This document shows positions 16,200 to 25,489 of a DNA stretch of 64,000 bases, in pieces (position 1 is the stretch's first letter; each line of letters begins with the position of its first letter). The translations under genes and the position numbers were made by a program. Below the pieces are notes generated by a model. It had not been told where the DNA came from, did not search any database, and saw nothing but the letters and a program-made list of their open reading frames with translations. This DNA comes from Bradyrhizobium iriomotense (GTDB lineage Bacteria > Pseudomonadota > Alphaproteobacteria > Rhizobiales > Xanthobacteraceae), in the NCBI RefSeq assembly GCF_018129405.1, contig NZ_JAFCLP010000001.1:868001-932000 (forward strand), written 5' to 3'.

Positions 16200-17867
16200 C
16201 TACTCGGCCGGTGCCGCGTGCATCTCCGGATGCGCGGCGTAGTGCTCGGTGGTGCCGAGCTTGCTGGCCGCGAACAGGCCGGCGGCCATCACGGCGTAGG
16301 CGAACGCGACTGCGGGCGTGACGCCGAGGCCGCCTCCGATGCCGACGGCTTCGCCATGCATGAAGCCGAAATAGGTCAGCACCGCGCCGACCAATGCAAA
16401 CGCCGAGGCCTTCTCGAAGTCGCGCTCGATGATGAAGACGCCGATCGCACCGAGAACGAGGCCGCCGAGGATGGAGCCGCCGCCCATCACCTCGAGGCCG
16501 TGATAGAACACGCCCTGCTGCGGCAGCGCGGCGACCGCAGCCGTCTTGACCGCGTCGGCCTTGTCAGCGGCCATGCCGCCGACGGTTGCCGCCGCCGTCA
16601 TGGTCGAGGCCAGCATGGTGTCGATCTGGAGCTTGGCCCACGCGGCCAGATGCGGCGTCAGCGCCAGCACGATCGCGGGCGCGTGCTTGACCGGCGTGGT
16701 CTGGAATGCCTGCGCGCCGATGAGCATGCCGATATAGAGCAGGATCGGCGAGATCGCGACGACCGGTACCAGCGCCAGCAGCACCGAGATGATGCCGAAC
16801 CAGGAGAGCACCACCACCATGACGCCGGTCGCCGCCGAGTAGCCGATGCGGCCGCCCATCGCCTTCCAGCCGGGATGTCCGATATAGACGGCGTTGATGA
16901 AGGGATTGCCCATCAGGCAGCCGATCAGGCTGACGACGCCGTCGGCGGTGAGAACGCGCGTGGTCGGATATTCGTCGCCGGCCGCTTCCGCGCTCTCGAC
17001 ATTGTCCATGGCCTCGACGAGGTCGTAGATGCCGAACGGAATGGCGGTGACCAGGATGATGCCGAGGAATTCGAAGCCGGAGAAGACGTAGCCGACGGCC
17101 GGGATCGGCACCGAGAAGCCGAAATTGGCAAAGGCCGCGCCGACGCCGGCGATGCTCAGTCCGCCGAGGCCGAGCCCGAACAGGTTCGAGCCCCAGGCGA
17201 TGATCATGCCGGCCGCGATGGCAACGAGGCCGGCGGGAATGCCGCGCCAGTATTTCACGCCGCCGAACCAGCTCAGCAGAATGATGGCGAAGCAGACGAG
17301 GCCGATCTGCGGCGTCATGTACATCTCGAGTGCCGGCCGCATCGAGATGAAGGTGACGGAGACGCCGGCGAGCGTGCCGAGCAGCGCCGCGCGCGGCGTG
17401 ATCTTGCGGATGAAGGGCGCGATGAAGCCGCCGATCATCAGAATAAAACTCTGGAAGAACACCCAGACGAGGCCGGCCGACCAACCCTTGAGCGGATCGC
17501 CGGTCTTGAGCGTGATCGGCAGCATGATCACAAAAGTGACGATGAACATGTGCGGCACGCTGACGCCCGAGGGCAGCGCGCAGACGTCGTTGCGGCCGGT
17601 CTTCTGGGCGAGGCGATAGGCGAGAAATGCATAATAGAAGGTAGAGAGGCACATCATCAGCCCAAGCGCGGGCAGGATGCGGCCGAACACGAGGCTATCA
17701 GGCATCTTCAGGACGAAGCGAAGCAGGCCCGTGAGCACCAGCATGTTGACGAGGATGTTGGTGCCGAAGCCGAAAAACGCGTTCCAGTCGCCCGATGTCC
17801 ATAGTGCCGGCTTGAAATCGGACTTGTTCAGATCAGAACTGCCGGCCGTCCCCGTCAATGTGCTCAT
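16200..17867 (-). CDS. NCS2-type nucleobase/purine-like permease
   Basis: 555 residues with 12-14 hydrophobic segments. The overall pattern (ALPSGVSVPHMFIVTF, FGIYDLVEAMDNVESAEAAG, MGNPFINAVYIGHPGWKAMGG) resembles the AzgA-like branch of nucleobase:cation symporters, in which an acidic, asparagine-containing segment (EAMDNVESAE) lies in helix 8. Location: inner membrane. The gene starts ten bases after the stop of the cysteine hydrolase gene, so permease and enzyme are co-transcribed and presumably act on the same compound: a ureide, biuret or a pyrimidine/triazine ring product. The substrate is an inference from the neighbour only. Confidence 0.82.
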   Translation of the reverse strand: MSTLTGTAGSSDLNKSDFKPALWTSGDWNAFFGFGTNILVNMLVLTGLLRFVLKMPDSLVFGRILPALGLMMCLSTFYYAFLAYRLAQKTGRNDVCALPSGVSVPHMFIVTFVIMLPITLKTGDPLKGWSAGLVWVFFQSFILMIGGFIAPFIRKITPRAALLGTLAGVSVTFISMRPALEMYMTPQIGLVCFAIILLSWFGGVKYWRGIPAGLVAIAAGMIIAWGSNLFGLGLGGLSIAGVGAAFANFGFSVPIPAVGYVFSGFEFLGIILVTAIPFGIYDLVEAMDNVESAEAAGDEYPTTRVLTADGVVSLIGCLMGNPFINAVYIGHPGWKAMGGRIGYSAATGVMVVVLSWFGIISVLLALVPVVAISPILLYIGMLIGAQAFQTTPVKHAPAIVLALTPHLAAWAKLQIDTMLASTMTAAATVGGMAADKADAVKTAAVAALPQQGVFYHGLEVMGGGSILGGLVLGAIGVFIIERDFEKASAFALVGAVLTYFGFMHGEAVGIGGGLGVTPAVAFAYAVMAAGLFAASKLGTTEHYAAHPEMHAAPAE

Positions 17868-17877
17868 GATAATACCC

Positions 17878-18576
17878 CTATGTGGTCGAAACCTTCATTG
17901 CCTCCAGAACTGCGGCTGAATCCGCGACCCAGCCGAAGATGCCGCCCTGGGCCTTGATCATCTTCAGGCCCATCTCGTGAAACTCGGGGAAGTAGGACGC
18001 GCAGCCATCCGAAATGACGACGCAGCGATAGCCGCGGTCATTGGCCTCGCGCACCGTGGTGTTGACACACACTTCCGTGGTGACGCCGCACACCAGCAAA
18101 TTCTCGATGCCGTATTTCTCCAGCACGTCCGTGAGCTCGGTGGCGTAGAACGCGCCCTTGCCGGGCTTGTCGATCACGATCTCGCTGTCGAGCGGATAGA
18201 GTTCGGGGATGATGTCGTGGCCGGCCTCGCCGCGAATGAGGATGCGGCCCATCGGGCCGGGATCGCCGATGCGAAGGCTCGGCGCGCCGCGCTCGACCTT
18301 TGCCGGCGGCGCGTCGGAGAGATCGGGCAGATGGCCCTCGCGGGTGTGGATCACCAGCATGCCGGTGTCGCGCGCCGCCGTCAGCACCGCGCCGATCGGC
18401 TTCACGGCGCGCGCGAGCTGACTGACGTCGTTGCCCAGCGTCTCGCCGAAGCCGCCGGGCTCCATGAAATCGCGCTGCATATCGATGATGAGAAGCGCGG
18501 TGGCGGGCCAGTCGAGCTTGATCGGCTCGGGCTCGGCGTTGATGACGCCCGGTGTCGGCTTGGCTGAGTTCAACAT
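17878..18576 (-). CDS. Isochorismatase-family cysteine hydrolase, biuret hydrolase-like
   Basis: 232 residues. The cysteine-hydrolase triad is present: Asp in LIIDMQRDF, Lys in [12 protein letters not shown], and nucleophile Cys in CGVTTEVCV. Strings such as [26 protein letters not shown] and [10 protein letters not shown] are shared with biuret amidohydrolase (BiuH) and RutB-like ureidoacrylate hydrolases, so amide hydrolysis of biuret or a carbamoylated amine is the most likely reaction, releasing ammonia. It is the first gene of a two-gene operon with an NCS2 permease. A GntR-type palindrome lies about 50 bases upstream. Exact substrate is not proven. Confidence 0.85.
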   Translation of the reverse strand: MLNSAKPTPGVINAEPEPIKLDWPATALLIIDMQRDFMEPGGFGETLGNDVSQLARAVKPIGAVLTAARDTGMLVIHTREGHLPDLSDAPPAKVERGAPSLRIGDPGPMGRILIRGEAGHDIIPELYPLDSEIVIDKPGKGAFYATELTDVLEKYGIENLLVCGVTTEVCVNTTVREANDRGYRCVVISDGCASYFPEFHEMGLKMIKAQGGIFGWVADSAAVLEAMKVSTT

Positions 18577-18778
18577 GACGCCCCCGCGAGAACTCTCTTT
18601 GCCAGGAGTTCTGCAAGCGCCGTGCCATTGTGTACAATTGCGGTGGAGCGCAGATCGCGAGAGAATTTGCTGCGTACTCAGAAGGTTACGCTAGCGATCG
18701 ACGTCTGCTTATTCCCTGTGCGACGGCTTTGCGACGTGCATTTGCTTAAAGGATGAGCGGCGAAGGACGGTCTTCTTT
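18577..18778. promoter_or_regulatory. Promoter region with candidate GntR operator ATTGTGTACAAT
   Basis: The non-coding stretch upstream of the cysteine hydrolase gene contains ATTGTGTACAAT at 18627-18638. This fits the general GntR/FCD operator form (GT-N-AC at the centre, near-palindromic arms). It is 51-62 bases before the start codon, a normal place for an operator. No regulator gene is adjacent. The rest of the stretch, up to the repeat at 18779, holds no recognisable gene. Confidence 0.45.
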
Positions 18779-18938
18779 CCTTCTCCCCTTGTGGGAGAAG
18801 GTGGCGCGAAGCGCCGGATGAGGGGTCTCTATCCACGCGCACCAATAGTGAGCGTCACTCGCGGAGAGAGACCCCTCACCCGTCTCGCCGCTATCGCGGC
18901 GAGCCACCCTCTCCCACAAGGTCCCACAAGGAGAGGGT
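18779..18938. repeat. Dispersed palindromic repeat, family A, copy 1
   Basis: A 160-base imperfect palindrome that begins CCTTCTCCCCTTGTGGGAG and ends with CTCCCACAAGGAGAGGGT, with inner complementary arms GATGAGGGGTCTCT and AGAGACCCCTCACC. Near its right end the phrase TCCCACAAGG is duplicated. A second copy lies at 34774-34924. The type is common between genes in Bradyrhizobium. It sits between convergent-side ends of no gene pair: left is the hydrolase upstream region, right is the 3' end of the hot-dog protein gene. Confidence 0.85.
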
Positions 18939-18954
18939 AAAGCCTCATCGCTCG

Positions 18955-19902
18955 TCACGCCCCATACAGCCGCCGATAATCCTCCTCATACGGCGCATAA
19001 GAATCCTTCAGCGTCGCCATGTTCAGCAGCATCGTTGCGACCATCGTGCCCGCCTTGTCGAACACGCGTGTCTTCACCCAGGCGCTTTCGGTGCGGCGAC
19101 TGCCGGAGAGCGCGACCACTTCGCGCTCGACCTCGTACTCCTCGTCGACGAAGAGCGGGCCCTTCACGAGGCGGATCTCCTGATCGGCGAACAGGCCGAC
19201 GGCGGGTCCCTTGGCTGGCAGCGGATCGTCCTTGGAGCGATACTGGAACAGCACGCTCAGCATCTCCATCGGGATGATCGGCTTGCGCCACGGGTTCTCC
19301 CCGCCTGAGTAATACGGCGAGGTCTCGGTGATGACGGCGAGCTTCTGCCTCAGGGAGAACGGATAGAGGTCGCCCATGTTCTGGTCGAACGCCATCCGCA
19401 CCGTCTGCCGCTTGCTCGTCTGCGCCACCTTGACGTCGCGCAGGATCACGGGATCGGTGAGCGGCTTGAGTTCGGTGAGACGCGCTTCGAGCGCGGTCTG
19501 GGCATGCGGTTCACCGATCGAGGCCGTGCCGCGCAATACCTCCGTGCCGTCGCGCTTGATCATCCGGATCTGACACTGGCGCGTGCCGGCGAGAGGCTTC
19601 GACAGGATCGCCTGCACCTCCTCGCCCTCGTAGCAGACGCTGCGGTAATGCGCGGACAGGCAGCCGCTCTCGAACCAGGCCTGCCCCCAGAGCCGCGCGC
19701 CGAGCGGGGCGAACTGACTGAAATGCGTCGGACCTTCGATGGTGCCGCCCTTGAAACCCAGCTTCTGGGCGGTGGCATCGTCATGGATGGAGGCGTGCGC
19801 ATCATAGACCTGCGCATGGAGCATCTGGCGCGGCTGACGCCACGGGCCGGTCAGCGCTTCCGCGGTCTCGGTGATCTCAGTCTCGAATGCGTTTGCAGTC
19901 AT
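18955..19902 (-). CDS. Hot-dog-fold (MaoC-like) hypothetical protein
   Basis: 315 residues, soluble, no signal peptide. The N-terminal half contains GFKGGTIEGPTHFSQFAPL, a pattern resembling the substrate-binding helix of MaoC-type dehydratases, and the second half (FADQEIRLVKGPLFVDEEYEV) resembles a second hot-dog repeat, so a double hot-dog fold is likely. Such proteins hydrate or bind acyl thioesters. The usual catalytic D/H pair of R-hydratases is not obvious, so function is open. ATG at 19902 follows GGAGGAAGCC. It diverges from the indolepyruvate oxidoreductase gene. Confidence 0.65.
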   Translation of the reverse strand: MTANAFETEITETAEALTGPWRQPRQMLHAQVYDAHASIHDDATAQKLGFKGGTIEGPTHFSQFAPLGARLWGQAWFESGCLSAHYRSVCYEGEEVQAILSKPLAGTRQCQIRMIKRDGTEVLRGTASIGEPHAQTALEARLTELKPLTDPVILRDVKVAQTSKRQTVRMAFDQNMGDLYPFSLRQKLAVITETSPYYSGGENPWRKPIIPMEMLSVLFQYRSKDDPLPAKGPAVGLFADQEIRLVKGPLFVDEEYEVEREVVALSGSRRTESAWVKTRVFDKAGTMVATMLLNMATLKDSYAPYEEDYRRLYGA

Positions 19903-20081
19903 GGCTTCCTCCACAGGCAGCCATGACTAACAGGACCGCCACGGATGCGGCCAGCGATATTGACTTCGCCTGTCCATGCTTTTGACTGGCAACACCCGCT
20001 TCGCAAGGCCGCACCTTATTCCGCGGCGCAAAATCCCCGCCAGACCAACCCGCCAGACCAAGAAGAACAAGGACTCCTGAA

Positions 20082-23000
20082 ATGACGCTGATGCAGGTCG
20101 AGCTGGACGATAAATACCGGCTCGAATCGAAGCGGATCTTCCTGTCCGGCACGCAGGCGCTGGTCCGCCTGCCCATGTTGCAGCGCGAACGCGACCGGCT
20201 TCAGGGCCTCAACACCGGCGGCTTCATCTCGGGCTATCGTGGTTCCCCGCTCGGCATGTACGACCACGCGCTGTGGCGCGCGAAGTCGCATCTTCAGCAA
20301 CACGACATCGCCTTCGTCCCCGGCCTGAACGAGGACCTCGCGGCAACCGCCGTCTGGGGCAGCCAGCAGGTCGGCCTGTTCCCCGGCGCCAAGGTCGATG
20401 GCGTGTTCGGCATCTGGTACGGCAAGGGTCCCGGCGTCGACCGCTCGGTCGATGCGCTCAAGCATGCCAACGCGGCCGGCACCTCGCTCAATGGCGGCGT
20501 GCTGGCGCTGGCCGGTGACGACCATGGCTGCCAATCCTCGACGCTGGCACATCAGAGCGAGCAGGTGTTCGCGGCGGCCCTGATTCCCGTGATCAATCCG
20601 GCGACGCTGCAGGATTATCTCGACCTCGGCCTCTACGGTTTCGCGCTGTCGCGCTTCTCCGGCTGCTGGGTCGGCTTCAAGGCGATCAGCGAGACCGTGG
20701 AAAGCTCGGCCTCGATTGACAGCGACCCTGAACGTATCCAGATCAAGCTCCCTGATGATTTCGAGATGCCGCCCGGCGGCCTCAACATCCGCTGGCCCGA
20801 TCCGCCGCTGGAGGCTGAGAAGCGCCTGTTCGGCCCGAAGATGGCCGCGGTGCAGGCCTTTGCCCGCGCCAACCAGCTCGACCGCATCGTGCTCGATTCC
20901 AAGCCGGCACGGCTCGGCATCGTCGCGACCGGCAAGGCCTATCTCGATCTGCGCCAGGCCCTCGCCGACCTCGGCATTACCGACAAGGACGCGCAGGACC
21001 TCGGCCTTCGCATCTACAAGGTCGCGCTGACCTGGCCGCTGGAGGAAAGCGGCGCCAGGCGTTTCGCCGAAGGTCTTCAGGACGTGCTGGTGGTCGAGGA
21101 GAAACGCGGCTTCATCGAAGATCAGCTGATGCGCATCCTCTACAACGTGGATGCATCGAAGCGCCCGACCGTCACGGGCAAGCGCGACGAGCGCGGTGCG
21201 CCGCTGCTGCCGAGCGAGGGCGAACTGACGCCGACGATCGTTGCCTCCGCCCTCGTCGCACGGCTGCGCAAGCTCGGCCATCACAGCCCGGTGCTGGAGC
21301 AGCGCCTCGCGCGGCTCGAGGCGTTCGACAATCCCGTCACCACCAGCACGCCGATCACGCTGGCGCGCACGCCGTTCTTCTGCTCGGGCTGCCCGCACAA
21401 CTCCTCGACGCGCGTGCCGGAAGGAAGCCGTGCCATGGCCGGCATCGGCTGCCACGGCATGGCCTTGAGCATGCCGACCCGCCGCACCGACCTGATCTCG
21501 CATATGGGCGCCGAAGGCGTGAACTGGATCGGCCAGTCGCCCTTCACCACCGAGAAGCACATTTTTCAGAATCTCGGCGACGGCACCTATACCCATTCCG
21601 GGCTGCTCGCCCTTCGCGCGGCTTCGGCCGCGGGCATCAACATCACCTACAAGATCCTCTACAACGACGCCGTCGCGATGACCGGCGGCCAGCCGGCCGA
21701 AGGCAGCTTCAACGTCGCGCAGATCGCGCACCAGGTCTGGGCCGAGGGCGTCAAGCGCCTCGCGATCGTCTCGGACGATCCAAGCAAATACCCTGAAGGC
21801 AATTACTTCCCGCAAGGCGCGACCATCCATCACCGCCGCGAGCTCGATGCCGTGCAGCTCGAGCTGCGCGACATCAAGGGTCTCACGGTCCTGATCTACG
21901 ACCAGACCTGCGCAGCCGAAAAGCGCCGCCGCCGCAAGCGCGGGCTCTATCCCGATCCCGCCAAGCGCGCCTTCATCAACGAGCTCGTCTGCGAAGGTTG
22001 TGGCGACTGCTCGCAGGCCTCGAACTGCGTCTCGGTGCAGCCGCTGGAGACCGAGTTCGGCCGCAAGCGGCAGATCGACCAATCGAACTGCAACAAGGAC
22101 TTTTCCTGCGTCGAGGGTTTCTGCCCGAGCTTCGTCACCGTGCATGGCGGCAGCCTGAAGCGCATGAAGGCCTCGGCGGTCGATTCCGGCCAGCTGTTCG
22201 CCGATCTGCCGCTGCCGCCGGCGCGTGAGCTTGACGGCCCCTACAACATCCTCGTCACCGGCATCGGCGGCACCGGCGTCATCACCATCGGCGCCCTGCT
22301 CGGCATGGCCGCCCATGTCGACGGCCGCGGCTGCTCGGCGCTGGACTTCACCGGCCTGTCGCAGAAGAACGGCGCGGTGATGAGCCATGTCCGCATCGCG
22401 CCGAAGCCGGAAGATATTTCCGCGGTCCGCATTACCACGGGCGGTGCCGACGTCATCCTCGGCTGCGACATGATCGTCTCGGCCGGCCCGACTGCGCTGA
22501 GCCGCACCGAACGCGGCGTGACCAGGGCCTATATCAACGCCGACCTGCAGCCGACCGCGAGCTTCGTGCAAAATCCCGATCTCGATTTCGAGATGGGCGC
22601 GATGCAGACCGTGCTGCGCGACGCCGTCGGCGACAAGAATCTCGACATCATCGACGCAACAGGCATTGCCGCCGCGCTGATGGGCGACAGCATCGCGACC
22701 AATCCCTTCATGCTCGGCTTCGCCTTCCAGAAGGGCGCGATCCCGCTGTCGCTGGAGGCCCTGCTCCGCGCCATCGAGATCAACGGCGCCGCCATCGAGA
22801 TGAACAAGCTCGCCTTCACCTGGGGCCGCCTCGCCGCCCACGACATGTCGCGCGTGCGCAGCGTGCTCCAGTTCAAGGCCCGCGCTTCCGCGCCGGCGAA
22901 ATCGCTCGACGACATCATCGCGACCCGCGCGGAATTTTTGACCGGCTATCAGGACAAGGCGTATGCCGACCGCTATCTCGCCGCGGTCGCCAAGGTGCGA

Positions 23001-23558
23001 AAGGCAGAGCACGCCGCCTCTCCCGCGTCCACCGAGTTGACGGAAGCCGTGGCGAAGAACCTGTTCAAGCTGATGTCCTACAAGGACGAGTACGAGGTCG
23101 CCCGCCTCTACACCGACGGCAGCTTCGCCAAGAAGGTGTCCGAAAAATTCGACGGCGACTTCACGCTGAAGTACCATTTGGCACCGCCGATCTTCGCCAA
23201 GCGTGACAAGGCGACCGGACATCTGCAGAAGCAGGAATTCGGCGGCTGGATGATCCACGCCTTCCGCGTGCTCGCCAGGTTGAAACTCCTGCGCGGCGGC
23301 GCATTCGATCCGTTCGGTCGCACCGAGGAGCGCCGGACTGAGCGGAAACTGGTCGCAGATTACCTCGACATGATCGACCAGCGGGTCGCCGGGCTGAGAG
23401 CGGAGCAGATTCCGCTGCTGGCACGCCTCGCGCGTGTGCCGGAAACCATCCGCGGCTTCGGGCACGTCAAGGAAGCCAATATCAAGCTCGCCGCCGCCGA
23501 GACGGCGCGGCTTGAGGCGGAGCTTGAGAACAGCCGCTTTGCGGCGGCGGCGGAGTAA
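20082..23558 (+). CDS. Indolepyruvate ferredoxin oxidoreductase, fused alpha-beta chain
   Basis: 1158 residues joining the IorA and IorB parts in one chain. It oxidatively decarboxylates aryl-pyruvates from aromatic amino-acid transamination to aryl-acetyl-CoA, with ThDP and iron-sulfur clusters. The N-terminal ThDP-related domain has LNTGGFISGYRGSPLG; the pyrophosphate-binding region contains GIGCHGMAL and the YNDAVAMTGGQPA metal-binding segment. Cluster cysteines appear around residue 640 (CEGCGDCSQASNC and later CNKDFSC). The gamma domain begins at LVTGIGGTGVITIG. ATG at 20082 follows AAGGACTCCTGAA. A 13-base tandem duplication (CCGCCAGACCAAC/G) lies at 20037-20062 just upstream. Cytoplasmic; the gene stands alone. 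Confidence 0.95.
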   Translation: MTLMQVELDDKYRLESKRIFLSGTQALVRLPMLQRERDRLQGLNTGGFISGYRGSPLGMYDHALWRAKSHLQQHDIAFVPGLNEDLAATAVWGSQQVGLFPGAKVDGVFGIWYGKGPGVDRSVDALKHANAAGTSLNGGVLALAGDDHGCQSSTLAHQSEQVFAAALIPVINPATLQDYLDLGLYGFALSRFSGCWVGFKAISETVESSASIDSDPERIQIKLPDDFEMPPGGLNIRWPDPPLEAEKRLFGPKMAAVQAFARANQLDRIVLDSKPARLGIVATGKAYLDLRQALADLGITDKDAQDLGLRIYKVALTWPLEESGARRFAEGLQDVLVVEEKRGFIEDQLMRILYNVDASKRPTVTGKRDERGAPLLPSEGELTPTIVASALVARLRKLGHHSPVLEQRLARLEAFDNPVTTSTPITLARTPFFCSGCPHNSSTRVPEGSRAMAGIGCHGMALSMPTRRTDLISHMGAEGVNWIGQSPFTTEKHIFQNLGDGTYTHSGLLALRAASAAGINITYKILYNDAVAMTGGQPAEGSFNVAQIAHQVWAEGVKRLAIVSDDPSKYPEGNYFPQGATIHHRRELDAVQLELRDIKGLTVLIYDQTCAAEKRRRRKRGLYPDPAKRAFINELVCEGCGDCSQASNCVSVQPLETEFGRKRQIDQSNCNKDFSCVEGFCPSFVTVHGGSLKRMKASAVDSGQLFADLPLPPARELDGPYNILVTGIGGTGVITIGALLGMAAHVDGRGCSALDFTGLSQKNGAVMSHVRIAPKPEDISAVRITTGGADVILGCDMIVSAGPTALSRTERGVTRAYINADLQPTASFVQNPDLDFEMGAMQTVLRDAVGDKNLDIIDATGIAAALMGDSIATNPFMLGFAFQKGAIPLSLEALLRAIEINGAAIEMNKLAFTWGRLAAHDMSRVRSVLQFKARASAPAKSLDDIIATRAEFLTGYQDKAYADRYLAAVAKVRKAEHAASPASTELTEAVAKNLFKLMSYKDEYEVARLYTDGSFAKKVSEKFDGDFTLKYHLAPPIFAKRDKATGHLQKQEFGGWMIHAFRVLARLKLLRGGAFDPFGRTEERRTERKLVADYLDMIDQRVAGLRAEQIPLLARLARVPETIRGFGHVKEANIKLAAAETARLEAELENSRFAAAAE

Positions 23559-23584
23559 GGGCAAGTCGGCGCCACACACTCGGT

Positions 23585-23685
23585 GTCATCGCCCGGCTTG
23601 ACCGGGCGATCCAGTACTCCGAGACGGTTGTGGTTGAGTCGATGGGCCGCGGCGTACTGGATGCCCCGCCTTCGCGGGGCATGAC
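23585..23685. repeat. Dispersed nested palindromic repeat, family C
   Basis: A 101-base element bounded by GTCAT and ATGAC. Inside are three complementary pairs: TCGCCCGG/CCGGGCGA near 23588-23610, ATCCAGTAC (about 23609) with GTACTGGAT (about 23653), and ATGCCCCGC/GCGGGGCAT (23661-23682). It can fold as a branched cruciform. It lies between the convergent ends of the indolepyruvate oxidoreductase and the flavoprotein gene, where it could also act as a bidirectional terminator. The type is recognised from memory as frequent in Bradyrhizobium. Confidence 0.8.
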
Positions 23686-23699
23686 GGTGGAGGGAGTGG

Positions 23700-25430
23700 C
23701 TAGATCGAGGCTGACACGCCGGCGGCCGTCTCACGCGCCACACCACCCTCCGCCAGATGCCGTCCCGCGATGTACCCGAACGTCAGCGCCGGGCCGAGCG
23801 TGATGCCCGGCCCGGGATAATTGCCATTCATGATCGAGCCCATGTCGTTGCCGCAGGCATAGAGGCCCACGATCGGCGTGCTGTCCTCGCGCAGCACGCG
23901 GGCCTGCGCGTCGACCTTCATGCCGATCGCGGTGCCGAGGTCGGCGGGATAGATTCGCATCGCGAAAAACGGCGCGCGGACGATCGGCGCGACGCAGGGG
24001 TTGGGCTTGCGGGCACCGTCGCCGAGATGGCGCTGATAGATGGTGCTGCCGCGGCCGAATTCGGGATCGCGGCCCTCCTTCGCACCGGCGTTGTAGGCCG
24101 CGACCGTCGCCGAGAGCGTGGACGGCTTGATGCCTATCTTTGCCGCCAGCTGCTCGATATCAGAAGCCTCAGCCAACTCGCCGCTCGCCACATAGCGCCG
24201 GACACTGCGCGTAAACGGCTTGATGCGGCCGAGGCCGTAAGCCCACAGGAATGGACGGTCGCAGATGAGGTAAAACGGCCGATCCGGCTCGCCATTGCCA
24301 TCACGCAGCATGGCCAGCACGAAGTCATGGTAGGACAGCGCCTCGTTGAGGAAGCGGCGGCCGGCGGCGTTGACGGCGATCACACCGGGCTTGGCGCGAT
24401 CGGTCACGGTATGCGGGAACACGCCGCGGCTGCCGTCGGCCCGGCGGAACAGCGAGGCCGGCACCCAATAGGCCGGGCTGGTCGCGTCCGTATTGAGCGC
24501 GGCGCCGGCCGTGACCGCGAGCCGCAGCCCATCGCCGGTGCCCGACGTGTTCGTCGCCGAGACAAATCCCGCTGCCTCAGGGAAGAAGCGTTTGCGCAAA
24601 GTCGCATCGTGCGAGAAGCCGCCGGTTGCCAGCACCACGCCGCGGCGCGCCGCGATCAGGCGGTCACGGGCGCCATGGCGGATCACCACGCCGGCGACGC
24701 GATCGCCCTGCATCGACAGATCCTCGACATCCGCGCTGAAGAGGATCTCGACCTGCCGCGCCAGCAAGGAAGCATACAGCCGAGCCGCGAGCGCGTTTCC
24801 GAGATGCAGCGTCGTGCCACGCGGGCTGCGGAGCCGCTGCAACGCATATTCGGAAACCAGCCGCGCCGCGCGCAGGGTCGAGCGCAGCGATTTTCCGACA
24901 CGCCGCAGATGCGGAATGTCGAGCCGGTTGACCATCATCCCGCCGAACAGCGTGAACTCCGGCAGCGGCGCGCGCAACCGCGCGAAAGCCCGGCCAAGCC
25001 GGGTGCCGTCGAAAGCCACCGGCTCGAGCACGCGGCCGCCCGATGTTGCGCCCAGCCGTTCCGGATAATAATCGGGATAGACCTTCACGGGCTGGAGCCG
25101 CACCTCGGTGTTGGCTTCGAGCCAGGCGACGGCCTCCGGCCCGCGTGCGAGGAAGGCCGCGCGCAGGCCGGCATTGGCTGGCTCGGGTACGGTGCTCGAT
25201 AGATACTGGACGGCGTCCGTGATGCTGTCGGAAAGTCCCGCGTCTTTCATCTTGGGATTGGCGGGGATCCAGACCATGCCGCCGGACCATGCGGTCGTAC
25301 CGCCGACAAAGGCGGTCTTCTCGATCACTAGCACGCGCAGGCCTTCGGCGGCTGCAACGGCCGCCGCCGTCATGCCACCGGCACCGGCGCCGATGACAAT
25401 GACATCGTAGGTCTCATGCGCCGGCATCAT
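23700..25430 (-). CDS. FAD-dependent oxidoreductase, 3-ketosteroid 1-dehydrogenase/fumarate reductase family
   Basis: 576 residues. It begins with the FAD-binding motif DVIVIGAGAGGMTAAAVAA and has the second FAD contact VLVIEKTAFVGGTTAWSGG. Near the C-terminus the string YACGNDMGSIMNGNYPGPGITLGPALTFG closely resembles the substrate/FAD loop of KstD-type dehydrogenases. These enzymes desaturate ring A of 3-ketosteroids or act on related enones. No steroid-degradation neighbours are present, so the real substrate may differ. Two in-frame ATG codons start the gene (25430 or 25427). Cytoplasmic; no signal peptide. Confidence 0.88.
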   Translation of the reverse strand: MMPAHETYDVIVIGAGAGGMTAAAVAAAEGLRVLVIEKTAFVGGTTAWSGGMVWIPANPKMKDAGLSDSITDAVQYLSSTVPEPANAGLRAAFLARGPEAVAWLEANTEVRLQPVKVYPDYYPERLGATSGGRVLEPVAFDGTRLGRAFARLRAPLPEFTLFGGMMVNRLDIPHLRRVGKSLRSTLRAARLVSEYALQRLRSPRGTTLHLGNALAARLYASLLARQVEILFSADVEDLSMQGDRVAGVVIRHGARDRLIAARRGVVLATGGFSHDATLRKRFFPEAAGFVSATNTSGTGDGLRLAVTAGAALNTDATSPAYWVPASLFRRADGSRGVFPHTVTDRAKPGVIAVNAAGRRFLNEALSYHDFVLAMLRDGNGEPDRPFYLICDRPFLWAYGLGRIKPFTRSVRRYVASGELAEASDIEQLAAKIGIKPSTLSATVAAYNAGAKEGRDPEFGRGSTIYQRHLGDGARKPNPCVAPIVRAPFFAMRIYPADLGTAIGMKVDAQARVLREDSTPIVGLYACGNDMGSIMNGNYPGPGITLGPALTFGYIAGRHLAEGGVARETAAGVSASI

Positions 25431-25489
25431 GCGGCATGCTTCCCGAAACGAGGCATGACACCGTCATACCCCGCCCGGGCGTCCACGCG

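Noticed and set aside
16101-17804. A 567-codon plus-strand frame across the NCS2 permease
   Set aside because: Composed of D, R, H and E runs typical of antisense reading of a GC-rich membrane protein gene; no ribosome-binding site or domain.
20016-23579. A 1187-codon open frame on the minus strand opposite the indolepyruvate oxidoreductase gene
   Set aside because: It is a shadow caused by high third-position GC. Its translation is rich in R, H, D and A with no recognised domain, while the plus strand has a complete enzyme with motifs.
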